Assembly: GCA_902590775.1 (NCBI GenBank)
Contig: CACIYC010000007.1
Span: 1 to 63,243, forward strand
Direction of reading: 5' to 3'
Source: an uncultured Prochlorococcus sp.
Lineage (GTDB): Bacteria > Cyanobacteriota > Cyanobacteriia > PCC-6307 > Cyanobiaceae
DNA: 63,243 bases
Both the position numbers and the translations under genes were made by a program. Below, piece after piece: positions 10,312 through 17,630 of this stretch; positions within the stretch are counted from its first letter, which is position 1, and each line of letters opens with the position of its first letter. The notes under the pieces were generated by a model. It saw nothing but the letters and a program-made list of their open reading frames with translations. It ran no database searches and was not told the DNA's origin.

Positions 10312-10617
10312 ATGCCAAATTCAATATTAAAATTTAGCTCAGCTGATTGTGGAACATGTCATCGTATGAGTCATTATGATCAAGCTGTGTCAGAAGAACT
10401 TGGTTGTGTTTTTATTGATGTCCAAATGCAGGATACTTCGACTTATGTTAAGTATCGTAAGATTTTATTGAAACAATATCCGAAGAAAGTTGGTATGGGT
10501 TGGCCTACCTATCTAGTTGTAGACAATACCAATGATGAATTTAAAATCTTAGGCGAGATTAAGGGTGGTATGTCAAAAGGGGATTTTAGGGATAAGTTAT
10601 CATTGATAGTTAATTAG
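10312..10617 (+). CDS. Thioredoxin-like protein with CGTC active site
   Basis: This 101-residue protein has the thioredoxin fold pattern. It starts with a short first strand ILKFSSADCGTCHRM, in which a CxxC pair occupies residues 13-16. A central EELGCVFIDVQ strand follows, and then WPTYLVV, where the Pro is the expected cis-proline near residue 65, and a final strand-helix. It lacks a signal peptide, so it should be cytosolic. The CGTC centre differs from the classical CGPC, and the segment between the two strands is unusually long and basic (YRKILLKQYPKK). A disulfide-exchange role is likely from the fold; the partner is unknown. Confidence 0.75.
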   Translation: MPNSILKFSSADCGTCHRMSHYDQAVSEELGCVFIDVQMQDTSTYVKYRKILLKQYPKKVGMGWPTYLVVDNTNDEFKILGEIKGGMSKGDFRDKLSLIVN

Positions 10618-10625
10618 CATCTAGA

Positions 10626-10817
10626 TCAGTTAATTTCTTTACTATTATTATTTGGATATAGAGCTGATATCTTTTCTTTTTGCTTTTTTAACTTTATCTT
10701 TTGTTGAGATAATTCGACTCTTCTCCTAATTATTATTCCAGGAAGATACCAAACCACACCAAATAAAACAATCATAAATATTGGATTCTTTATTGTCATA
10801 TTTGCTAGTGTTTCCAT
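10626..10817 (-). CDS. Small single-span membrane protein, unknown
   Basis: This 63-residue protein has an N-terminal hydrophobic segment, FMIVLFGVVWYLPGIII (about residues 14-30). It is followed by a highly basic, coiled-coil-like tail of alternating Lys, Gln and Glu. The topology suggests a membrane anchor with a cytoplasmic basic arm. Small proteins of this kind are conserved in picocyanobacteria, but I know no function. It converges on the thioredoxin-like gene, whose stop is about 8 bp away. Confidence 0.55.
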   Translation of the reverse strand: METLANMTIKNPIFMIVLFGVVWYLPGIIIRRRVELSQQKIKLKKQKEKISALYPNNNSKEIN

Positions 10818-10910
10818 TGTTTCATCTGCTTGTGGAATTATTTATATATTATAGTTATATTTTATGTGTTTTCTTTATACGCTTTTTTAAAAGAGATAAA
10901 TACTTATATT

Positions 10911-10997
10911 TTATTGAGACACACTTATAATTAGTAGTAAAGTTGTTACTCCTATTACTCCTATTGATGCCATAGCAGTTAAGAGAGAAATATTCAT
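10911..10997 (-). CDS. Candidate 28-residue hydrophobic peptide
   Basis: A short frame reads MNISLLTAMASIGVIGVT and continues as a hydrophobic run with a polar SVSQ end. It would form a single membrane helix of about 22 residues. Size and character resemble the one-helix subunits of photosystems and cytochrome b6f, but I cannot match it to a named one; a resemblance to Psb30/Ycf12 is only generic. The Shine-Dalgarno region is weak. It lies in a 345-bp stretch (10818-11162) where nothing else was seen. It may be a real micro-gene or chance. Confidence 0.35.
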   Translation of the reverse strand: MNISLLTAMASIGVIGVTTLLLIISVSQ

Positions 10998-11162
10998 AAT
11001 TATATTATTCTTTAATTAAATATATTATCTAATAATTTTATTTTTTTACAAATCTAATCTTAATTTGTAATATATCATTTAGATATATTGATAATATCTC
11101 TAGTACAATTAATACATATCTATGCATTAAATTATACCATAGCTGTAGTTTCTTTTGTTTTT

Positions 11163-11516
11163 TTATTTTGTACTTTGCAGTGTATAGACATTTTTTTCTC
11201 CCATCTTATCGGGAACTTTAATTGCACATCCTTTATCGGATTTTAGATTACATCTTTTGCTGGCTCTTACTGTTTTCCATGTACAAGGTATATTTTCTGT
11301 TTTTGTATTTATTACTTTCCACCCTTTTTCTAAATAGTCTTTTAAAGTGTTATTATTGCATGAATCTGTTATTTCTATAGTTTCTTTATAACTAGTTTCT
11401 ACTTCCGATGAGTTTTTATTAATGCTTAGTGTTGGTAATTTTGATTTGCTAATGGAGCAGCTTATTAAGAATAAAGGAATTATATATAATATATAAAGCA
11501 ATTTACTCTTGTTCAT
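11163..11516 (-). CDS. Small lipoprotein, unknown
   Basis: This 117-residue protein has a type II signal peptide: a basic start, a hydrophobic run, and the lipobox LISC with the cysteine at residue 20. The mature part has several further cysteines (in CNNNTLKDYL, PCTWKTV, KRCNLKSDKGCAI) that could form disulfides. It should be attached to a membrane facing the periplasm or lumen. I do not recognise the family. No neighbour shares an obvious pathway. Confidence 0.65.
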   Translation of the reverse strand: MNKSKLLYILYIIPLFLISCSISKSKLPTLSINKNSSEVETSYKETIEITDSCNNNTLKDYLEKGWKVINTKTENIPCTWKTVRASKRCNLKSDKGCAIKVPDKMGEKNVYTLQSTK

Positions 11517-11600
11517 TAGTCTATTTAATAATAATACTGATTCTAGTTAAGCCATAGGAATTTAATGATAAATGTTATTTCTATGCAACAGAACTATTAT

Positions 11601-11792
11601 CTATTTTTTCTTTTTTGTTTTTGGATCAATAACGAATAACAGTTCCTCCATTTGAGTCATCAAATCTTTAATATTTTTTGCTTCAGGTAGTTTTAACTCA
11701 TCTGTAACAGCTAAGTGTATTGTCCGTAGTTCAGACCGCATTTTCTTAAGGTGCTTCTTTACCTCTTCCTTTTTTTCCTTTGCCGTCGCCAT
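11601..11792 (-). CDS. Small basic helical protein, unknown
   Basis: This 63-residue soluble protein starts with a Lys/Glu-rich amphipathic helix (KEKKEEVKKHLKKMRSELR). A second helical part, IKDLMTQMEELLFVIDP, follows, and the protein ends in a KTKKKK tail. The strongly basic ends suggest nucleic-acid or membrane-surface contact, but this is speculative. It appears to belong to a picocyanobacterial conserved type without known function. Confidence 0.55.
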   Translation of the reverse strand: MATAKEKKEEVKKHLKKMRSELRTIHLAVTDELKLPEAKNIKDLMTQMEELLFVIDPKTKKKK

Positions 11793-11906
11793 TAATAAGT
11801 ACTAGTTTTTTGAATTGTTATTATATCTCTTTTTCTATTAGTTGTCATATTTTTCTCGAAATTGCAATTTTTTGATTTATAATTAATTATAATTTTACTA
11901 ATATCA

Positions 11907-12080
11907 ATGATTTTTGGTGTCCTTGACAAGGCATATAGAAATATATGGGTTCCATTTTTTGGAAGAGTGCTAGTTCTATTTGTTAAGCAGATCGAAGGTA
12001 AAAGCCTTGACTCAAAACCTACATATATAATTAAAGATATTGCTATTCAAAGTAATTCTGAACGCTTAGAGGACAAATAA
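11907..12080 (+). CDS. Candidate small protein (57 residues)
   Basis: An ATG at 11907 opens a frame that reads MIFGVLDKAYRNIWVPFFG, continues through VLVLFVKQIEGKSLDS, and ends at a TAA at 12078-12080. The N-terminal half is amphipathic and hydrophobic, like a peripheral membrane helix; the C-terminal part is polar. Its last 34 bp overlap the 3' end of the minus-strand gene that follows. It fills an otherwise empty 250-bp gap. The amino-acid composition looks protein-like, but no family is recognised. Confidence 0.4.
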   Translation: MIFGVLDKAYRNIWVPFFGRVLVLFVKQIEGKSLDSKPTYIIKDIAIQSNSERLEDK

Positions 12081-12448
12081 TTCCCACCGTTACAATGATT
12101 AACTGATAAAGATGTAGATGTGAGTTCCTTTGACTTATTATCTTTTATTCCTTGATTTAGCAGGTTATTAGTCTCTTTTACACAGATATTCTTTATTCTT
12201 GACTCTTGTATAATTGGGAATAAATAAGAGATAGATCCTATTAATAAAAAAGTAATATAGTAACTTACTCTTCTATTCTTTATATGATCTTTTGCTTGTG
12301 CCTTTAGTTTTAAAGTGTTTCTAAGAACGCTTTCTGGTAAACCTATTTGTACAAATAGTAGTTCTACCCACCATGGTAAATCTGAACTTTTAGTTCTATT
12401 TTTATTTAAATTTTCCTTTTTGACTTTGCTCTCTTCTGATTCTTGCAT
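12047..12448 (-). CDS. Conserved picocyanobacterial single-span protein, unknown
   Basis: This 133-residue protein has a polar Lys/Glu-rich N-terminus and then the striking segment DLPWWVELLFVQIGLPESVLR (about residues 23-43), which looks like a conserved core. A basic stretch leads to one membrane helix near residues 62-80 (YYITFLLIGSISYLFPII), and the outer tail is polar with two cysteines. The topology suggests a cytoplasmic N-terminus and an exported tail. Function is unknown. Confidence 0.6.
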   Translation of the reverse strand: MQESEESKVKKENLNKNRTKSSDLPWWVELLFVQIGLPESVLRNTLKLKAQAKDHIKNRRVSYYITFLLIGSISYLFPIIQESRIKNICVKETNNLLNQGIKDNKSKELTSTSLSVNHCNGGNYLSSKRSELL

Positions 12449-12633
12449 TATTAAAAGTTCTTAATGTATTTATTTGTTTGATATTCTATACGTATTAAAA
12501 ATATATGACAACAACTAATGTATGTTTTCCACAGATCAGTTATGATTTATAACACAAAATATTATTGCTATGCATCAGACATGCAGTTTGTATAAATTAT
12601 ACTATAATTTATGATTATTGTTATTTAGCTAAA

Positions 12634-12903
12634 ATGGCTAAAAGAAGAAGAAAGCTTTCAAAGGTTCATGAGAAAAGAATATCAACTTCTTTAAAAGAGC
12701 TAGAATTAATTCTTGCAAAGATTAATGACATTGATGATGATGACATTAGATATGAATATGCTGAATCCTTTGCCCCTGTTAAATTACTTATTTCCGATAT
12801 TTCAGCTCAGTATAAGGATATAGGTTTTACAGATGATTCCGATACACTCTATGGCATTTATCAAGCAGCTCTTTTAAAGTTTAAAAATGAGTACGAGATT
12901 TAA
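12634..12903 (+). CDS. Small acidic/basic two-part protein, unknown
   Basis: Translation is taken from the ATG at 12634 (MAKRRRKLSKVHEKR), because the upstream in-frame extension to 12565 is Cys/Tyr-rich and unlike protein. The 89-residue product has a very basic N-terminal 15 residues. It continues as a helical, acidic body (KINDIDDDDIRYEYAES and so on). This bipartite charge suggests a nucleic-acid or ribosome contact, but no family is recognised. Its end overlaps the next gene by 17 bp. Confidence 0.55.
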   Translation: MAKRRRKLSKVHEKRISTSLKELELILAKINDIDDDDIRYEYAESFAPVKLLISDISAQYKDIGFTDDSDTLYGIYQAALLKFKNEYEI

Positions 12904-13273
12904 TTCTATTTTATCTGCAAATTCTATTCTACTAATTGCTTTCTTTATTATAGATATAAATTTCCAGCCTATTTTAAAAGCTGACGAGCTTTCAGATGGT
13001 TTGAATAATTTTAATCCTGGTAATTCAAAAATAACTAAAATAGCTAAATATAATACTATAACTATACTCTTATCATCTTTTTATTATAAGAATCAAATAT
13101 TTATTCTACAAGCCTATAACTCCTTAAATCAGAAGGTTTATATAGCAATAGACTGTTTCAGGTCGGAGATCAATGTTACTGATAAGGATATTAAATGGAA
13201 AAAGTGGAAGACTCCAAAACTTAATTTTGAGAAAACCCTTTTATATGATATATGTAATCATAAATATTTATGA
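12887..13273 (+). CDS. Small exported protein, unknown
   Basis: This 128-residue protein has an N-terminal signal-like segment (ILSANSILLIAFFIIDINF, about residues 8-26) followed by a possible cleavage region before KADELSDG. The mature part has beta-rich hydrophobic segments and two cysteines (IDCFRSE, YDICNHK). It overlaps the preceding gene by 17 bp, so the two are probably co-transcribed. It faces another small exported protein on the opposite strand across a 6-bp gap. Function unknown. Confidence 0.5.
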   Translation: MSTRFNSILSANSILLIAFFIIDINFQPILKADELSDGLNNFNPGNSKITKIAKYNTITILLSSFYYKNQIFILQAYNSLNQKVYIAIDCFRSEINVTDKDIKWKKWKTPKLNFEKTLLYDICNHKYL

Positions 13274-13279
13274 TCATTT

Positions 13280-13495
13280 TTATTTTTTAAAAGGTATTAC
13301 CTTAATTGGAATGGGACTAGATGAATTAGTTGCATTATATTTTTCGCGGTTATATTTTAAATAAGCTTTGCATTTGGATAACTCCAAATTACTTTTACAG
13401 TTAGCATTAAATTCTTGCTTTGTCATTGCGTAAGCTGGCAGCAGCAAACATAAGAATCCAGCAAATGTTAAATAAATCTGTATATATTTTTTCAT
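13280..13495 (-). CDS. Small exported protein with signal peptide, unknown
   Basis: This 71-residue protein starts with a clear Sec signal peptide: MKKY, a hydrophobic run, and AYA as a cleavage site near residue 23. The mature peptide of about 48 residues has two close cysteines (NANCKSNLELSKCKAYL) that could form one disulfide, and a basic C-terminus. It should reach the periplasm or thylakoid lumen. I do not recognise a family. Confidence 0.6.
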   Translation of the reverse strand: MKKYIQIYLTFAGFLCLLLPAYAMTKQEFNANCKSNLELSKCKAYLKYNREKYNATNSSSPIPIKVIPFKK

Positions 13496-13583
13496 GTTAA
13501 TAAGATTATAATTTAATTATAGCAATATTTTACTAATAGCTAGAATTGGATTAATAACCTTTTAATAACTATCTTTGAAAATA

Positions 13584-13712
13584 ATGGAAAATACATTGAA
13601 TGATTTAGATCTAGCTATGAACTTATTAAAGGAGGAACTATTACTAGATTTGTGCGAATTAGTTCCACCACCTGATGACCCTAATCACGAGATTTTAGAT
13701 AACTCTAATTAA
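13584..13712 (+). CDS. Candidate small acidic protein (42 residues)
   Basis: An ATG at 13584 opens a frame reading MENTLNDLDLAMNLLKEEL, then LLDLCELVPPPDDPNHEIL and a TAA at 13710-13712. The product is very acidic with an amphipathic helix followed by a proline turn, a composition more like a real micro-protein than chance. Its end overlaps the 3' end of the minus-strand DUF2103-like gene by 8 bp. It has no recognised family. Confidence 0.5.
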   Translation: MENTLNDLDLAMNLLKEELLLDLCELVPPPDDPNHEILDNSN

Positions 13713-13977
13713 GTGTATTTAATTTTTTTGTAAGTTCTGACCTATTGTAAGTTGTTAAGATGAATACTTCTTGAACAGATTTACCCTTTCGTGCATTTAC
13801 TTTATATCCTCCTTCTACTACCCTTGTTATTTTTAGTTTAAGTTTTTCAGATTTCCCTTTTACTCTTTTAATAATTCCTGGCGTTATTGTTTTAATACTT
13901 TTGTCTGTAGTTAGAAGATCTAGAATATTTATTAGTCCTTCTATGTATGTACTGTGTGTCTTAACGAGTCTTCCCAT
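13705..13977 (-). CDS. DUF2103-like small basic protein
   Basis: This 90-residue basic protein begins MGRLVKTHSTYIEGL, followed by a TPGIIKRVKGK turn, alternating beta strands (LKLKITRVVEGGYKV) and a GKSVQEVFILTTY segment. The pattern resembles the conserved cyanobacterial protein annotated as DUF2103, described as a predicted metal-binding protein; the assignment is from memory of the pattern. Only one histidine is present, so the metal-binding claim is not evident here. Confidence 0.6.
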   Translation of the reverse strand: MGRLVKTHSTYIEGLINILDLLTTDKSIKTITPGIIKRVKGKSEKLKLKITRVVEGGYKVNARKGKSVQEVFILTTYNRSELTKKLNTLN

Positions 13978-14070
13978 TTAATTAGACTTTAGTAATCATA
14001 TTGTAAGTCTTTGTTGTGTTTTTTGTTTTATACATACTATGCTGTAGAATAATTGAAATACAATCAAGAA

Positions 14071-14172
14071 ATGCTTTTCACCTTCGCATGGGCAGCATTG
14101 GCTGCTATCTTTACATTTTCAATAGCAATGGTAGTTTGGGGAAGGAATGGTGATGGAACAATTGATTTCTAG
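14071..14172 (+). CDS. petN: Cytochrome b6f complex subunit PetN
   Basis: The 33-residue peptide reads [17 protein letters not shown] and continues with the invariant [13 protein letters not shown] end. It is a single transmembrane helix of the cytochrome b6f complex in the thylakoid membrane. The VVWGRNG signature is essentially diagnostic of PetN (subunit VIII). The last six codons overlap the start of a second small membrane-protein frame at 14153. The upstream 90 bp are AT-rich and hold TATACAT- and TAGAAT-like -10 candidates, not confirmed as promoters. Confidence 0.95.
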   Translation: MLFTFAWAALAAIFTFSIAMVVWGRNGDGTIDF

Positions 14173-14317
14173 TTTGCATAATATTTTAGATAGCTTAAAT
14201 ACTTCCTCTTACATTACAATAGGTGTTTTATTTCTTTTGGTATTTATAACATTATGTATAGGCTATATATCTATAATAGAATTCAAGGATAGGCGTAGGA
14301 GAAATACTAATACTTAG
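14153..14317 (+). CDS. Small single-span membrane protein overlapping petN
   Basis: An ATG at 14153, inside petN in another frame, opens a 54-residue frame: [16 protein letters not shown], then a hydrophobic helix ([19 protein letters not shown], about residues 20-38), then a very basic end with [10 protein letters not shown]. The topology suggests a thylakoid or plasma membrane anchor with a cytoplasmic basic tail. The 20-bp overlap implies translational coupling with petN. It stops 3 bp before the end of psb29 on the opposite strand. I do not recognise a named family. A role with photosynthetic membrane complexes is inferred only from position. Confidence 0.6.
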   Translation: MEQLISSLHNILDSLNTSSYITIGVLFLLVFITLCIGYISIIEFKDRRRRNTNT

Positions 14318-14320
14318 TTC

Positions 14321-14944
14321 TTATTTGTTATTATTTGCTATAGCTTTTAGCAATTCCATAGCATCATTTATTTTCTGTAAATTGTTTTGATAGAGTGCAA
14401 TATCTTTATCAACTCTTTCCTTTTTGAGGCCTAGTTTATTTGCTATAATTAAGCTCTTTTCTCTACATTCCTTCTTATCAAGTTTGGTATCTAGTTCAGA
14501 TCTTATAAGCTCGTAGATCCCAATAGTGTGAATACGAGAGTAGTAGTTTTTCTTATCATAAAGTTTGTTAATTTCTAATGCTAATGCTTTCCCTTCTTCA
14601 AGAGAATCATTAAAAGATTTAAAATTATCAAATCCTTTTAACATTATTTTTATTTGTTCTGTATTTCTTGTTATATTTTCAACTTCAATGTCAGCTGATT
14701 TGCACAGAGAAATGAATATATTATTTAAAAAAGCTTTTGGCTGATAACCTTGTGTAAATATTTCATATGATTTGACTAGTCCATATGAAAATAGGTAGTC
14801 CTCCTTAAAGTTTTTTTGGTTTTTTAATAGATTTAGCTCTACAATATATTCGTCTATAACTTTCCTATAGATAGACGGAATGACATAAGGAAATTCTTTA
14901 TGGAATATTCCTTTGCTTTCTGAAATGGTTTTACGTTCACCCAA
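14321..14944 (-). CDS. thf1: Photosystem II biogenesis protein Psb29/Thf1
   Basis: This protein (Psb29, also called Thf1) works with thylakoid FtsH proteases in photosystem II repair and thylakoid formation. The N-terminus has the family hallmark FPYVIPSIYRKVIDEYIVEL, then LFSYGLVKSYEIFTQGYQP. A helical, coiled-coil-like C-terminal half follows (residues about 150-205, rich in Lys/Glu/Asn). The 207-residue length fits the cyanobacterial family. It diverges from clpP and lies 675 bp from ftsH, so the neighbourhood is a set of quality-control genes. Confidence 0.9.
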   Translation of the reverse strand: MGERKTISESKGIFHKEFPYVIPSIYRKVIDEYIVELNLLKNQKNFKEDYLFSYGLVKSYEIFTQGYQPKAFLNNIFISLCKSADIEVENITRNTEQIKIMLKGFDNFKSFNDSLEEGKALALEINKLYDKKNYYSRIHTIGIYELIRSELDTKLDKKECREKSLIIANKLGLKKERVDKDIALYQNNLQKINDAMELLKAIANNNK

Positions 14945-15024
14945 ATTCTTTTTGATTAAATTCTAATAAGAACATAGCTATAGCAATATAGCAGTTAATA
15001 TCGTGGAAACCGATCACTTTGAAC

Positions 15025-15615
15025 ATGATCCCAATTGTAATAGAAGAAACAGGTCGTGGAGAAAGGGCCTTTGATATTTATTCCCGCCTCCTTAGAGAAA
15101 GGATTGTATTTCTTGGGGAATCAGTGACAAATGATTCTGCTAATAGAATTGTTGCTCAATTACTGTTCCTTGAAGCAGAAGATCCAGAGAAGGATATTTT
15201 CTTATACATAAATTCACCTGGAGGCTCTGTTTATGATGGTTTTGGAATCTTTGATACTATTCAACATGTGAAGCCAGATGTACATACTGTTTGTGTGGGT
15301 TTGGCAGCAAGTATGGGAGCATTTCTTCTTTCAGCTGGTTCAAAAGGAAAGAGGAGTAGTCTTCAACATTCAAGGATAATGATTCATCAACCACTTGGAG
15401 GGGCCCGGGGGCAAGCTACAGATATTCGTATCCAGGCAGATGAAATACTATTTCTTAAAAATCGAATTAATAAGGAGCTTTCAGATAGAACAGGACAATC
15501 TTTCGAAAAGATAGCAGAAGATACAGACAGAGATTTTTACATGTCCCCTGTGGAAGCTAAGGAATATGGAATTATTGATAATGTTTTAAGCAAAAAACCA
15601 GTATCAGTTATTTAG
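15025..15615 (+). CDS. clpP: ATP-dependent Clp protease proteolytic subunit
   Basis: This is a serine protease subunit of the Clp complex, degrading unfolded or tagged proteins with a Clp ATPase. The triad is visible: Ser in [11 protein letters not shown] (about residue 96), His in [10 protein letters not shown] (about 121) and Asp near DRDFYMSP (about 170). The ATG at 15025 ([15 protein letters not shown]) is the start; a TTG two codons upstream is unlikely. The length of 196 residues is normal. Cyanobacteria have several ClpP/ClpR paralogues; this one keeps all catalytic residues. It converges on ftsH with a 3-bp gap. Confidence 0.96.
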   Translation: MIPIVIEETGRGERAFDIYSRLLRERIVFLGESVTNDSANRIVAQLLFLEAEDPEKDIFLYINSPGGSVYDGFGIFDTIQHVKPDVHTVCVGLAASMGAFLLSAGSKGKRSSLQHSRIMIHQPLGGARGQATDIRIQADEILFLKNRINKELSDRTGQSFEKIAEDTDRDFYMSPVEAKEYGIIDNVLSKKPVSVI

Positions 15616-15618
15616 TTA

Positions 15619-17535
15619 TTAGCCGACTAAAATATTTTCACTTCTATATTTTTTTGGTATTTCTGTATATTTTGAAAGTATATCTTTTAGCTCTTCTCCA
15701 TCAATAGTCTCTTTTTCAATAAGAAGGTCTACTAATTTATCAATTGCTTCTCTATTTGAAGAAACAATTGCATATGTTGCTTGATAGCATTCTTTTACAA
15801 TCTTTCTTACTTGTTCATCTATTTGTTGAGATATTGAATCTGATATATCTGACCTTGTCATTAAATCTCTACCTATAAATACTTCTTGTGAGTCGTTTTC
15901 TAGTGAGATTGGGCCAAGTCTACTCATGCCAAATCTTGTAACCATTTGTCTTGCCATAGATGCAACTTGTTGAATATCCCCTCCTGCTCCAGTAGTTACT
16001 TCTCCTCTACCAAAAACAACATCTTCTGCCGCTCTTCCTCCAAGTGCGCCCATTATTCTTGCTTTAAGCTGTGCTCTGCTTACAAGCATTTGATCTTCAT
16101 CTGGAGAGAACCAGGTTAGCCCTTTAGCTTGACCTCTTGGAATGAGGGTAACTTTCTGAACTGGATCATGGTCTTTCAGAAGAGCTCCAACAATTGCATG
16201 ACCTATTTCATGGTAAGCAATTAATCTTTTACTTCTTCCATCTGTAAGTGGTTGCCCTTCCATCCCAGCGATAATTCTATCCACAGCGTCGTCAATTTCA
16301 GGTAAGCCTATTGACTGTTTTCTTCTTCTTGCTGTAAGTATTGCAGCTTCATTTAAAAGGTTTGCTAAATCAGCACCAGTGAATCCAGGGGTTCGTCTTG
16401 CAATACTTTCTAAAGAGAGATCTGTGTCTAGTTTTTTGTTTTTTGAATGAACCTTAAGGATTGAAAGTCTTCCTTTAATATCTGGAGCATCTACTGTTAC
16501 TTGTCTATCAAATCTACCAGGTCTCAACAATGCAGAATCAAGGACATCAGGTCTATTTGTTGCAGCAATAATAATAATTCCACTATTGCCTTCGAATCCA
16601 TCCATTTCAGTAAGTAATTGATTTAATGTCTGCTCTCTTTCATCATTACCTCCACCTATGCCTGCTCCTCTTTGTCTGCCAACAGCATCAATTTCATCTA
16701 TAAATATCAAACATGGATTATTCTCTTTAGCTCTTTTAAATAAATCTCTAACTCTACTTGCACCTACTCCTACAAACATTTCTACAAATTCTGATCCAGA
16801 AAGAGAAAAGAAAGGTACTTCTGCTTCCCCAGCAATTGCCTTTGCTAACAATGTTTTACCTGTTCCTGGAGGGCCAACTAAAAGAACTCCTTTTGGAATC
16901 TTTGCACCTACTGATGTAAATCTTTCTGGCTGTTTCAGAAAAGTCACTACTTCTTGAAGGTCTTCTTTAGCTTCTTCAACTCCAGCTACATCATCAAACA
17001 TTACGCCTGTTTCTGCTTCCATCGAAAATCTTGCTTTTGTTTTCCCAAATTGCATTGCTTGGCCAGGGCCACCTGGCATTGAGTTTGATCTCCTCGCAAG
17101 AAAAATTAAACCTAAAATTAAGAACGCTGGAAATATAAGATTTCCTAGAAAACCTATGCCTTGAGAAGGTGATTTTGGCTGATGGATATCAAAACTAATT
17201 CCTTCTTTTTTAAGTCTTCCTATTAACTCAGGAGAAAGGCCCGGTAAATCTACTCTTATTTTTTGGACTCTATTATCTAGATCAGGATCTACTGCTTCAA
17301 CAACAGCATTCCTGCCTCCGTCAAAGATGTCAACTGATGTAACTCTTCCAGAATCTATATAATCAATAAAACGCCCATAACTCATTCTTGAGAAGGCTGA
17401 GTTTCGAGATACTGATTCAGTATTACCAGTTTGTATTGACCCTGAATCGTTCTTAGAAAAAATTTGCCATGATAATAATATGAGAATAAAGAGTGGAATC
17501 ATCCATAGAGCAATAGATTTAAATTTTTGATTCAT
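15619..17535 (-). CDS. ftsH: ATP-dependent zinc metalloprotease FtsH
   Basis: This is a membrane-bound AAA protease. The N-terminus has a transmembrane helix (about residues 9-25), then a lumenal/periplasmic domain and a second helix near residues 128-146. The AAA module has Walker A GPPGTGKT (about 219), Walker [10 protein letters not shown] (about 278) and the second-region-of-homology RPGRFDRQV. The zinc site is HEIGH (about residue 440), a conservative form of HExxH. The 638-residue length is typical. In cyanobacteria such proteases remove damaged D1, and the nearby psb29 encodes a known helper. Which of the paralogues this is cannot be fixed from sequence alone. Confidence 0.97.
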   Translation of the reverse strand: MNQKFKSIALWMIPLFILILLSWQIFSKNDSGSIQTGNTESVSRNSAFSRMSYGRFIDYIDSGRVTSVDIFDGGRNAVVEAVDPDLDNRVQKIRVDLPGLSPELIGRLKKEGISFDIHQPKSPSQGIGFLGNLIFPAFLILGLIFLARRSNSMPGGPGQAMQFGKTKARFSMEAETGVMFDDVAGVEEAKEDLQEVVTFLKQPERFTSVGAKIPKGVLLVGPPGTGKTLLAKAIAGEAEVPFFSLSGSEFVEMFVGVGASRVRDLFKRAKENNPCLIFIDEIDAVGRQRGAGIGGGNDEREQTLNQLLTEMDGFEGNSGIIIIAATNRPDVLDSALLRPGRFDRQVTVDAPDIKGRLSILKVHSKNKKLDTDLSLESIARRTPGFTGADLANLLNEAAILTARRRKQSIGLPEIDDAVDRIIAGMEGQPLTDGRSKRLIAYHEIGHAIVGALLKDHDPVQKVTLIPRGQAKGLTWFSPDEDQMLVSRAQLKARIMGALGGRAAEDVVFGRGEVTTGAGGDIQQVASMARQMVTRFGMSRLGPISLENDSQEVFIGRDLMTRSDISDSISQQIDEQVRKIVKECYQATYAIVSSNREAIDKLVDLLIEKETIDGEELKDILSKYTEIPKKYRSENILVG

Positions 17536-17630
17536 GTATCTTTTTAAATAGGTTTACATTCTAGAAGAATTGATAGCCTTACTGTTGGAATTTTTTCTAT
17601 AAAAGTTTTTTATGATGACATAAGAATCTT

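Noticed and set aside
13173-13364. A 63-codon frame overlapping the ends of two small exported-protein genes
   Set aside because: It overlaps both neighbours in other frames and has no signal or motif, whereas both neighbours have clear secretion signals.
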